From: Nomia melanderi
Lineage: Eukaryota > Arthropoda > Insecta > Hymenoptera > Halictidae
Assembly: GCF_051020985.1 (NCBI RefSeq)
Contig: NW_027475133.1
Location: 4,030,001 to 4,094,000, forward strand
Length of the DNA: 64,000 nucleotides
Reading direction: 5' to 3'
Below, piece after piece: positions 24,691 through 35,546 of this stretch. Below the pieces are notes generated by a model that searched no databases, had not been told where the DNA came from, and saw nothing but the letters and a program-made list of their open reading frames with translations. A program made the position numbers and the translations under genes. How positions within the stretch are numbered: the first letter of the stretch is position 1; each line of letters starts with the position of its first letter.

Positions 24691-26641
24691 GTCAGGGAAA
24701 AATCAAATATATATCTGGTGAAATCACGGGTGCTATTAGAGATAGCGCAATAAACCAAAGTGAATTATTTGCAGGAGGCCCTGGCGCATGCATCTGTGCA
24801 GCGGGATCGACCTCGGACCACCAGGGGCCGAGAAAGTCACCGTCTCATGGGGCCTGACTGTCAGGGTCAGGGAAAAATCCTATATATATCTGGTGATATC
24901 TCGGGTGCTATTAGAGATAGCGCAATAAACCAAAGTGAATTATCTATAGGAGGCCCTGGCGCATGAATCTGTGCAGCGAGAACGACCTAGGACCACCAGG
25001 GACCGAGAAAAACATCGACACATGGGGCATGACTGTCAGGGTCAAGGAAAAATCCAATATATATCTTTTGATATCACGGGTGCTATTAGAGGTAGCGCAA
25101 TAAACCAAAGTGAATTATCTATAGGAGGCCCTGGCGCATGAATCTGTGCAGCGGGATCGACATCGGACAACCAGGGGCCGAGAAAACCACCGTCTCATGG
25201 GGCCGGACACTCAGTGTCAGGGGAAAATCCAATATATATCTGGTGATACCTCGGGTGCTATTACTGATAGCGCAATAAAGCAAAGTGCATTGTCTGTAGG
25301 AGGCCCTGGCGCATGAATCTGTGCAGCGGGATCGAATTCGGACCACCAGGGGCCGAGAAAATCACTTTCTCATGGGGTCGGACTGGCAGGGTCAGGGAAA
25401 AATCCAATATATATCTGGTGATATCTCGGGTGCTATTAGAGATAGCGCAATAAATCAAAGCGCATTGTCTGTAGGAGGCACTGGCGAATGAATCTGTGCA
25501 GCAGGAACTACCTCGGACCACCAGGGGCCGAGAAAATTACAGATATTCGGAATCCGTCACCCAAGGTCATGTAAAAATCCAGCATATATCTTTTGATATC
25601 TCGGGTGCTATTACAGATCGCGCAATAAACCAAAGTGAATTGCCTGCAGGAAGCCTTGGCGCATGAATCTGTTCAGCCGGATCGACCTCGGACCACGAGG
25701 GACCGAGTAAACCATCGACACATGGGGCCGGACTGTCAGGGTCAAGGAAAAATCCAATATATATCTGGTGATATCTCGGGTGCTATTAAAGATAGCGCAA
25801 TAAATCAAAGTGCATTGCCTGTAGGAGGCCCTGGCGCATGAATCTGTGCAGCGGGATCGACCTCGGACCACCAGGGGCCGAGGAAATCACCGTCTCATGG
25901 AGCCGGAAAGACAGGGTCAGGGAAAAATCCAATATATATCTGGTGATATCTCGTGTGCTATTAGAGATAGCGCAATAAATCAAAGTGCATTGTCTGCCGG
26001 AGGCCCTGGCGCATGAATCTGTGCAGCGGGAACGACCTCGGAACACCAGGGGCCGAGAAAACCACCGTCTCATGGGGTCGGACACTCAGGGTCAGGGAAC
26101 AATCCAATATATATCTGGTGATATTTCGGGTGCTATTACAGATAGCCCACTAAACCAAAGTGAATTATCTGCAGTGGGCCCTGGCGCCTGAATCTGTGCA
26201 GCGGGATCGACCTCGGACCACCAGGGGCCGAGAAAATCACCGTCTCATGGGGCTGGATTGTCAGGGTCAGGGAAAAATCCAATGTATATCTGGTGACATC
26301 TCCGGTGCTATTAGAGATAGCGCAATAAACCAAAGTGAATTATCTATAGGAGGCCCTGGCGCATGAATCTGTGCAGCGAGAACGACCTAGGACCACCAGG
26401 GACCGAGAAAAACATCGACACATGGGGCAGGACTGTCAGGGTCAAGGAAAAATCCAATATATATCTTTTGATATCACGGGTGCTATTAGAGGTAGCGCAA
26501 TAAACCAAAGTGAATTATCTATAGGAGGCACTGGCGCATGAATCTGTGCAGCGGGATCGACATCGGACAACCAGGGGCCGAGAAAATCTCCGTCTCATGC
26601 GGCCGGACTGTCAGGGTCAGGGAAAAATACAATATATATCA

Positions 26642-27197
26642 GGTGATATCTCGGGTGCTATTAGAGATAGCGCAATAAATCAAAGTACATTGTCTGTAGG
26701 AGGCCCTGGCGCATGAATCTGTGCAGCGGGATCGACCTCGGACCAGCAGGGGCCGAGAAAATCTCCGTCTCATGCGGCCGGACTGTCAGGGTCAGGGATA
26801 AATCCAATATATATCTGGTGATATCTCGGGTGCTATTAGAGATAGCGAAATAAATCAAAGTGCATTGTCTGCAGGAGGCCCTGGCGCAAAAATCTGTGCA
26901 GCGGGAACGACCTCGGACCACCAGGGGCCGAGAAAACCACCGTCTCATGGGGCCGGACACTCAGTGTCAGGGGAAAATCCAATATATATCTGGGGATACC
27001 TCGGGTGCTATTACTGATAGCGCAATAAAGCAAAGTGCATTGTCTGTAGGAGGCCCTGGCCCATGAATCTGTGCAGCGGGATCGAATTCGGACCACCAGG
27101 GGCCGAGAAAATCACTTTCTCATGAGGCCGGACTGTCAGCGTCAGGGAAAGGTGCAATATATATCTGGTGATATCTCGGGTGCTATTAGAGATAGCG
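26642..27197 (+). repeat. 0.56 kb duplicate in the divergent block, copy 1
   Basis: Matches 28,392-28,947 at +1,750 bp (10 x 175). Shared variants are AAAGTACATTG (26,690/28,440), GACCAGCAGG (26,742/28,492), ATCTCCGTCTCATGCGG (26,760/28,510), TGGGGATACCTCGG (26,991/28,741), GATCGAATTCGG (27,079/28,829) and GGGAAAGGTGCAATAT. One difference is GCGCAAAAATC against GCGCATAAATC (26,888/28,638). Confidence 0.88.
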
Positions 27198-27396
27198 CAA
27201 TAAATCAAAGTGCATTGTCTGCAGGAGGCCCTAGCGCATGAATCTGTGCAGCGGGAACGACCTGGGACCACCAGGGGCCGAGAAAACTACCGTCTCATGG
27301 TGTTCGACACTCAGTGTCAGGGAAAAATCCAATATATATCTGGTGATATCTCGGGTGCTATTACAGATCGCGCACTAAACCAAAGTGAACTATCTG

Positions 27397-30300
27397 CAGG
27401 GGGCCCTGGCTCATGAATCTGTGCAGCGGGAACGACCTAGGACCACCAGTGGCCGAGAAAACCACCGACACATGGGGCCGGACTGTCAGGGTCAGGGAAG
27501 AATCCAATATATATATGGTGATATCTCGGGTGCTATTAGAGGTAGAGCAATAAATCAAAGTCCATTGTCTGTACGAGGCACTGGCGTATGAATCTGTGCA
27601 GCAGGAACTACCTCGGACCACCAGGGGCCGAGAAAATTACAGATATTCGGAATCCGTCACACAAGGTCACGTAAAAATCCAGCATCTATCTGATGATATC
27701 TCGGGTGCTGTTACAGATAGCGCAATAAACCAAAGTGAGTTGTCTGCAGGATGCCTTGGCGCATGAATCTGTGCAGCGGAATCGACCTCGGACCTCCAGG
27801 GGCCGAGAAAACCACCGTCTCATGGGGTCGGACACTCAGGGTCAGGGAAAATTCCAATATATATCTGGTGATATCTCGGGTGCTATTAGAGATAGCGAAA
27901 TAAATCAAAGTGCATTGTCTGCAGGAGGCCCTGTGGCATGAATCTGTGCCGCGGGAACGACCTCGGACCACCAGGGGCTGAGAAAACCACCGTCTCATGG
28001 GGCCGGACACTCAGTGTCAGGGGAAAATCCAATATATATCTGGTGATATCTCGGGTGCTATTACTGATAGCGCAATAAAGCAAAGTGCATTGTCTGTAGG
28101 AGGCCCTGGCGCATGAATCTGTGCAGCGGGATCGAATTCGGACCACCAGGGGCCGAGAAAATCACTTTCTCATGAGGCCGGACTGTCAGGGTCAGGGAAA
28201 GGTGCAATATATATCTGGTGATATCTCGGGTGCTATTAGAGCTAGCGCAATAAATCAAAGTGCATTGTCTGCAGGAGGCCCTAGCGCATGTATCTGTGCA
28301 GCGGGGACGACCTCGGACCTCCAGGGGCCGAGACAACCACCGTCTCATGGGGCCGGAAACTCGGGGTCAGGGGAAAATCCAATATATATCTGGTGATATC
28401 TCGGGTGCTATTAGAGATAGCGCAATAAATCAAAGTACATTGTCTGTAGGAGGCCCTGGCGCATGAATCTGTGCAGCGGGATCGACCTCGGACCAGCAGG
28501 GGCCGAGAAAATCTCCGTCTCATGCGGCCGGACTGTCAGGGTCAGGGATAAATCCAATATATATCTGGTGATATCTCGGGTGCTATTAGAGATAGCGAAA
28601 TAAATCAAAGTGCATTGTCTGCAGGAGGCCCTGGCGCATAAATCTGTGCAGCGGGAACGACCTCGGACCACCAGGGGCCGAGAAAACCACCGTCTCATGG
28701 GGCCGGACACTCAGTGTCAGGGGAAAATCCAATATATATCTGGGGATACCTCGGGTGCTATTACTGATAGCGCAATAAAGCAAAGTGCATTGTCTGTAGG
28801 AGGCCCTGGCCCATGAATCTGTGCAGCGGGATCGAATTCGGACCACCAGGGGCCGAGAAAATCACTTTCTCATGAGGCCGGACTGTCAGCGTCAGGGAAA
28901 GGTGCAATATATATCTGGTGATATCTCGGGTGCTATTAGAGATAGCGAAATAAATCAAACTGCATTGTCTGCAGGAGGCCCTGGCGCATAAATCTGTGCC
29001 GCGGGATCGACCTCGGACCACCAGGGGCCGAGAAAACCACCGACACATGAGGCCGGACACTCAGGGTCGAGGAAAAATTCAATATATATCTGGTGATATC
29101 TCGGGTGCTCTTACAGATAGCGCACTAAACCAAAGTGAATTATCTGCAGGGGGCCCTGGCGCATGAATCTGTGCAGCGGGATCGACCTCGGACCACCAGA
29201 GGCCGAGAAAATCACCGCCTCATGGGGCCGGATTGCCAGGGTCAGGGAAAAATCCAATATATATCTGGTGATATCTCGGGTGCTATTAGAGATAGCGAAA
29301 TAAATGAAAGTGCATTGTCTGCTGAAGGCCCTGGCGCACAAATCTGTGCCGCGGGATCGACCTTGGACCACCAGGGACCGAGAAAACCACCGACACATGG
29401 GGCCGGACACTCATGGTCAGGGGAAAATCCAATATATATCTGGTGATATCTCGAGTGCTATTAGAGATAGCGCAATAAACCAAAGTGAATTATCTGCAGG
29501 AGGGCCTGGCGTATTAATCTGAGCAGCAGGAACGTCCTCGGACCACCAGGCGCCGAGAAAATTACAGATATTCGGAATGCGTCACCTAATTTCATGTAAA
29601 AATCCAGCATATATCTGGTGACATCTCGGGTGCTCTTACAGATAGCGCACTAAACCAAAGTGAATTATCTGCAGGGGGCCCTGGCGCATGAATCTGTGCA
29701 GCGGGATCGACCTCGGACCACCAGGGGCCGAGAAAATCTCCATCTCATGGGGCCGGACTGTCAGGGTCAGGGAAAAATCCAATATATATCTGGTGATATC
29801 TCGGGTGCTATTAGAGATAGCGAAATAAATCAAAGTGCATTGTCTGCAGGAGGCCCTGGCGCATAAATCTGTGCCGCGGGAACGACCTCGGACCGCCAGG
29901 GGCCGAGAAAACCACCGTCTCATGGGGCCGGACACTCAGGGTCAGGGGAAAATCCAATATGTATATGGTGATATCTCGGGTGCAATTAGAGATAGCGCAA
30001 TAAATCAAAGTGCATTGTCTGTAGGAGGCCCTGGCGCATGAATCTGTGCAGCGGGAACGACCTCGGACCACCAGGGGCTGAGAAAACGACCGCCTCATGG
30101 GGCCGGCCACTCAGGGTCAGGGGAAAATCCAATATATATATGGTGATATCTCGGGTGCTATTAGAGATAGCGCAACAAACCAAAGTGAATTATCTGCAGG
30201 AGGGCCTGGCGTATTAATCTGAGCAGCAGGCACGACCTCGGACCACCAGGCGCCGAGAAAATTACAGATATTCGGAATCCGTCACCTAATGTCATGTAAA

Positions 30301-31257
30301 AATCCAGCATATATCTGGTGACATCTCGGGTGCTCTTACAGATAGCGCACTAAACCAAAGTGAATTATCTGCAGGGGGCCCTGGCGCATGAATCTGTGCA
30401 GCGGGAACGACCTCGGACCACCAGGGGCCGAGAAAACCACCGTCTCATGGGGCCGGACACTCAGGGTCAGGGGAAAATCCAATATGTATATGGTGATATC
30501 TCGGGTGCTATTAGAGATAGCGCAACAAACCAAAGTGAATTATCTGCAGGAGGCCCAGGCGCATGAATCTGTGCAGCGGGGACGACCTCGGACCACCAGG
30601 GCCGATAAAACCACCGTCTCATGGGGCCGGACTGTCAGGGTCAGGGGAAAATCGAATACAAATCTGGTGATATCTCGGGTGATATTACAGATAGCGCAAT
30701 AAATCAAAGTGCATTGTCTGCAGGAGGCCCTGGCGCATGAATCTGTGCAGCGGGAACGACCTCGGACCACCAGGGGCCGAGAAAACCACCGTCTCATGGG
30801 GTCGGACACTCAGGGTCCGGGAAAAATCGAATACAAATCTGGTGATATCTCGGGTGATATTACAGATAGCGCAATAAATCAAAAAGCATTGTCTGCAGGA
30901 GGCCCTGGCGCATGAATCTATGCAGCGGGAACGACCTCGGACCACCAGGGGCCGAGAAAACCACCGTCTCATGGGGTCGGACTGTCAGGGTCAGGGAAAA
31001 ATCCGATATATATCTGGTGATATTTCGGGTGCTATTAGAGATAGCGAAATAAATCAAAGTGCATTGTCTGCAGGAGGGCCTGGCGTATTAATCTGAGCAG
31101 CAGGAACGTCCTCGGACCACCAGGCGCCGAGAAAATTACAGATATTCGGAATGCGTCACCTAATTTCATGTAAAAATCCAGCATATATCTGGTGACATCT
31201 CGGGTGCTCTTACAGATAGCGCACTAAACCAAAGTGAATTATCTGCAGGGGGCCCTG
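27397..31257. repeat. CAGGG-GG-CCCTG dyads of the divergent block, 5 sites
   Basis: At 27,397-27,408, 29,147-29,158, 29,672-29,683, 30,372-30,383 and 31,246-31,257 an A to G change turns CAGGAGGCCCTG into CAGGGGGCCCTG, with 5-bp arms and a GGGCCC site. All five sit in monomers with GCGCACTAAACC, so the change spread as part of one haplotype confined to this block. Confidence 0.8.
28392..28947 (+). repeat. 0.56 kb duplicate in the divergent block, copy 2
   Basis: Partner of 26,642-27,197. Related monomers with GATCGAATTCGG also lie near 25,330 and 28,130, so this monomer pair has spread several times inside the block. Confidence 0.87.
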
Positions 31258-31925
31258 GCGCATGAATCTGTGCAGCGGGAACGACCTCGGACCACCTGGG
31301 GCCGAGAAAACCACCGTCTCATGGGGCCGGACACTCAGGGTCAGGGGAAAATCCAATATGTATATGGTGATATCTCGGGTGCTATTAGAGATAGTGCAAT
31401 AAATCAAAGTGCATTGTCTGTAGGAGGCCCTGCGCATGAATCTGTGCAGCGGGAGCGACCTCGGACCAACCAGGGGCCGAGAAAATTACGGATATTCGGA
31501 ATCCGTCACCCAAGGTCATGTAAAAATCCAGCATATATATGGTGATATCTCGGGTCCTATTACAGATAGCGCAATAAACCAAAGTGAATTGTCTGCAGGA
31601 AGCCTTGGCGCATGAATCTGTGCAGCGGAATCGACCTCGGACCACCAGGTGCCGAGAAAACCACCGCCTCATGGGGTCGGACTGTCAGGGTCAGGGAAAA
31701 ATCCAATATATATCTGGTGATATCTCGGGTGCTATTAGAGATAGCGACATAAATCAAACTGTATTGTCTGTAGGAGGCCCTGGCGCATGAATCTATGCAG
31801 CGGGAACGACCTCGGACCACCAGGGGCCGAGAATACCACCGACACATGGGGCCGGACACTCAGGGTCGAGGAAAAATTCAATATATATCTGAGGATATCT
31901 CGGGTGCTCTTACAGATAGCCCACT

Positions 31926-32752
31926 AAACCAAAGTGAATTATCTGCAGGAGGCCCTGGCGCATGAATCTGTGCAGCGGGAACGACCTCGGACCACCAGGG
32001 GCCGAGAAAACCACAGTCTCATGGGGCCGGACACTCAGGGTCAGGGGAAAATCCAATATATATCTGGTGACATCTCGGGTGCTATCAGAGATAGCGCAAT
32101 AAACAAAAGTGAATTATCTGCAGGAGTCCCTGCCGCATGAATCGGTGCAGCGGGAACGACCTCGGATCACCAGGGGCCGAGAAAACCACCATCTCATGGG
32201 GCCGGACACTCAGGTTCAGGGGAAAATCCAATATATGTCTGGTGATATCTCGGGTGCTATTAGAGATAGCGCAATAAACCAAAGTGCATTGTCTGCAGGA
32301 AGCCCTGGCGCATGATTCTGTGCAGCGGGAACGACCTCGGACCACCAGGGGCCGAGAAAATCACCGTCTCATGGGGCCGGACTGTAAGGGTCAGGGAAAA
32401 ACCCAATATATATCTGGTGATATCTCGGCTGCTATTACAGATAGCGCAATAAATCAAAGTGCATTGTCTGTAGGAGGCCCTGGCGCATGAATCTGTGCAG
32501 CGGGAACGACCTCGGAGCACCAGGGGCGAGACAACCACCTTCTCATGGGGCCGGACACTCAGGGTCAGGGAAAAATGCAATATATATCTGGTGATATCTC
32601 GGGTCCTATTACAGATAGCGCAATAAATCAAAGTGCATTACCTGTAGGAGGCCCTGGCGCATGAATCTGTGCAGCGGGAACGTCCTCGGAACTCCAGGGG
32701 CCGAGAAAACCACAGTCTCATGGGGCCGGACACTCAGGGTCAGGGAAAAATA
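31926..32752 (+). repeat. Boundary monomers entering the second young domain
   Basis: About 4.7 monomers. The change is abrupt: GCTCTTACAG...CACTAAACC of the divergent block ends at about 31,930 and standard GAATTATCTGCAGG monomers follow. One monomer (about 32,382) has the GGACTGTAAGG haplotype otherwise confined to 2.6-10 kb. At about 32,525 a C is missing (CAGGGGCGAGAC), giving a 174-bp unit and allowing the 123-codon minus-strand ORF at 32,260-32,631. Confidence 0.8.
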
Positions 32753-35370
32753 CAATATATAGGTGGTGATATCTCGGGTGCTATTACAGATAGCGCAATA
32801 AGTCAAAGTGCATTGTCTGTAGGAGACCCTGGCGCATGAACCTGTGCAGCGGGAACGACCTCGGACCACCAGGGGCCGAGAAAACCACAGTCTCATGCGG
32901 CCGTTCACTCAGGGTCAGGGAAAAATCCAATATATATCTGGTGATATCTCGGGTGCTATTAGAGATAGCGCAATAAACCAAAGTGAATTATCTGCAGGAG
33001 GCCCTGGCGCATGAATCTGTGCAGCGGGAACGACCTCGGACCACCAGGGGCCGAGAAAACGACCGTCTCATGGGGCCGGACACTCAGGGTCAGGGTAAAA
33101 TCCAAAATATATCTGGTGATATCTCGGGTCCTATTACAGATAGCGCAATAAATCAAAGTGCATTACCTGTAGGAGGCCCTGGCGCATGAATCTGTGCAGC
33201 GGGAACGTCCTCGGACCTCCAGGGGCCGAGAAAACCACAGTCTCATGGGGCCGGACACTCAGGGTCAGGGGAAAATCCAATATAGATCTGGTGATATCTC
33301 GGGTGCTGTTACAGATAGCGCAATAAATCAAAGTGCATTACCTGTAGGAGGCCCTGGCGCATGAATCTGTGCAGCGGGAACGTCCTCGGACCTCCAGGGG
33401 CCGAGACAACGACCGTCTCATGGGGCCGGACACTCAGGGTCAGGGTAAAATCCAATATATATCTGGTGATATCTCGGGTGCTATTACAGATACCGCAATA
33501 AATCAAAGTGCATTGTCTGTAGGAGACCCTGGCGCATGAACCTGTGCAGCGGGAACGACCTCGGACCACCAGGGGCCGAGAAAACGACCGTCTCATCGGG
33601 CCGGACGCTCAGGGTCAGGGAAAAATCCAATATATAGGTGGTGATATCTCGGGTGCTATTACAGATAGCGCAATAAATGAAAGTGCATTGTCTGTAGGAG
33701 ACCCTGGCGCATGAACCTGTGCAGCGGGAACGACCTCGGACCACCAGGGGCCGAGAAAACCACAGTCTCATGGGGCCGTTCACTCAGGGTCAGGGAAAAA
33801 TCCAATATATATCTGGTGATATCTCGGGTGCTATTAGAGATAGCGCAATAAACCAAAGTGAATTATCTGCAGGAGGCCCTGGCGCATGAATCTGTGCAGC
33901 GGGAACGACCTCGGACCACCAGGGGCCGAGAAAACGACCGTCTCATGGGGCCGGACACTCACTGTCAGTGAAAAATCCAATATATATCTGATGATATCTC
34001 GGGTGCTATTAGAGATAGCGCAATAAACCAAAGTGAATTATCTGCAGGAGGCCCTGGTGCATGAATCTGTGCAGCGGGAACGACCTCGGACCACCAGGGG
34101 CAGAGAAAACGACCGTCTCATGGGGCCGGACACTCAGGGTCAGGGGAAAATCCAATATTTATCTGGTGATATCTCGGGTGCTATTACAGATAGCGCAATA
34201 AATCAAAGTGCATTGTCTGTAGAAGGTCCTGGCGCACGAATCTGTGCAGCGGGAACGACCTCGGACCACCAGGGGCCGAGACAACCACCGTCTCATTGGG
34301 CCGGACACTGTGGGTCAGGGAAAAATCCAATATATATCTGGTGATATCTCGGGTGCTATTACAGATAGCGCAATAAATCAAAGTGCATTGTCTGTAGGAG
34401 GCCCTGGCGCATGAACCTGTGCAGCGGGAACGACCTCGGACCACCAGGGGCCGAGAAAACCACCGTCCCGAGGGGCCGGACACTTAGGGTCAGTGAAAAA
34501 TCCAATATATATCTGGTGATATCTCGGGTGCTATTACAGATAGCGCAATAAATCAAAGTGAATTATCTGCAGGAGGCCCTGGCGCATGAATCTGTGAAAG
34601 GGGAACGACCTCGGACTACCAGGGGCCGAGAAAACCACAGTCTCATGGGGCCGGACACTCAGGGTCAGGGAAAAATCCAATATATATCTGGTGATATCTC
34701 GGGTGCTATTACAGATAGCGCAATAAATCAAAGTGCACTGTCTGTAACGGGCCCTGGTGCACGAATCTGTGCAGCGGGAACGACCTCGGACCACCAGGGG
34801 CCGAGAAAACCACAGTCTCATGGGGCCGGACACTCAGGGTCAGGGGAAAATCCAATATATATCTGGTGATATCTCGGGTGCTATTAGAGATAGCGCAATA
34901 AACCAAAGTGAATTATCTGCAGGAGGCCCTGGCGCATGAATGTGTGCAGCGGGAACGACCTCGGACCACCAGGGGCCGAGAAAACCGCAGTCTCATGGGG
35001 CCGGACACTCAGGGTCAGGGAAAAATACAATACATATCTGGTGATATCTCGGGCGCTATTAGAGATAGCGCAATAAACCAAAGTGAATTATCTGCAGGAG
35101 GCCCTGGCGCATGAATCTGTGCAGCGGGAACGACCTCGGTCCACCAGGGGCCGAGAAAACCACCGTCTCATGGGGCTGGACACTCAGGGTGAGGGAAATA
35201 TAAAATATATATCAGGTGATATCTCGGGTGCTATTACAGATAGCGCAATAAATCAAAGTGCATTGTCAGTAGGATGCCCTGGCGCATGAATCTGGGCAGC
35301 GGGAACGACCTCGGACCACCAGGGGCCGAGAAAACCACAGTCTCATGGGGCCGGACACTCAGGGTCAGGG
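32753..35370 (+). repeat. 2.6 kb segmental copy, left member (partner at 41,684)
   Basis: About 15 monomers matching 41,684-44,301 at +8,931 bp (51 x 175 + 6). Shared rare variants are ATATAGGTGG (32,755), GCGGCCGTTCACTC (32,897), CACTCACTGTCAG (33,956), GGGGCAGAGAAAACG (34,098), ATCCAATATTTATC (34,150), GCATTGGGCCGG-like CTCATTGGGCC (34,291), GTGAAAGGGG (34,593) and TGTAACGGGCCC (34,743). A handful of single-base differences were seen, such as TCATCGGG against TCATGGGG at 33,595. Confidence 0.93.
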
Positions 35371-35546
35371 GAAAATCCAATATATATCTGGTGATATCTC
35401 GGGTGCTATTAGAGATAGCGCAATCAACCAAAGTGCATTGTCTGTAGGAGGCCCTGGCGCATGAATCTGTGCAGCGGGAACGACCTCGGACGACCAGGGG
35501 CCTAGAAAACCACAGTCTCATGGGGCCGGACACTCAGGGTCAGGGG
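35371..35546 (+). repeat. Bridge monomer
   Basis: One monomer between the 2.6 kb segment and the first 2.28 kb HOR copy. It carries AATCAACCAAAG and GGCCTAGAAAACC, not seen together elsewhere. Confidence 0.75.

Larger units (their letters stand above)
25535..31537 (+). repeat. Type B2 divergent monomers, 6 copies
   Basis: Blocks start at about 25,535, 27,635, 29,559, 30,259, 31,134 and 31,484, all in the divergent block. They differ from B1 by TTACAGATATTCGG (B1: TTAGTGATATTCGG) and ATCCAGC (B1: ATGCAGC). Three (29,559, 30,259 and 31,134) also have CACCTAAT in place of CACCCAAGG, and follow a shared GGCGTATTAATCTGAGCAGC. Two further B2 monomers lie at 59,817 and 62,967. Confidence 0.9.
24691..31925 (+). 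repeat. Divergent, weakly homogenised satellite block
   Basis: About 41 monomers that differ from each other and from both flanks more than elsewhere. Local haplotypes are GACTGTCAGG (for example 24,855, 25,733, 26,780, 28,181, 29,757 and 31,680), GGGATCGAC in the second half of the monomer, CTTTTGATATC (25,073, 25,588 and 26,463), GCGCACTAAACC with GCTCTTACAG, and six type B monomers. The only clear internal duplication is 26,642-27,197 with 28,392-28,947. The monomer near 31,385-31,560 has a 1-bp loss (CCCTGCGCATG at 31,429) balanced by a 1-bp gain (GGACCAACCAGG at 31,463). Greater divergence suggests an older layer; that is inference. Confidence 0.85.
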
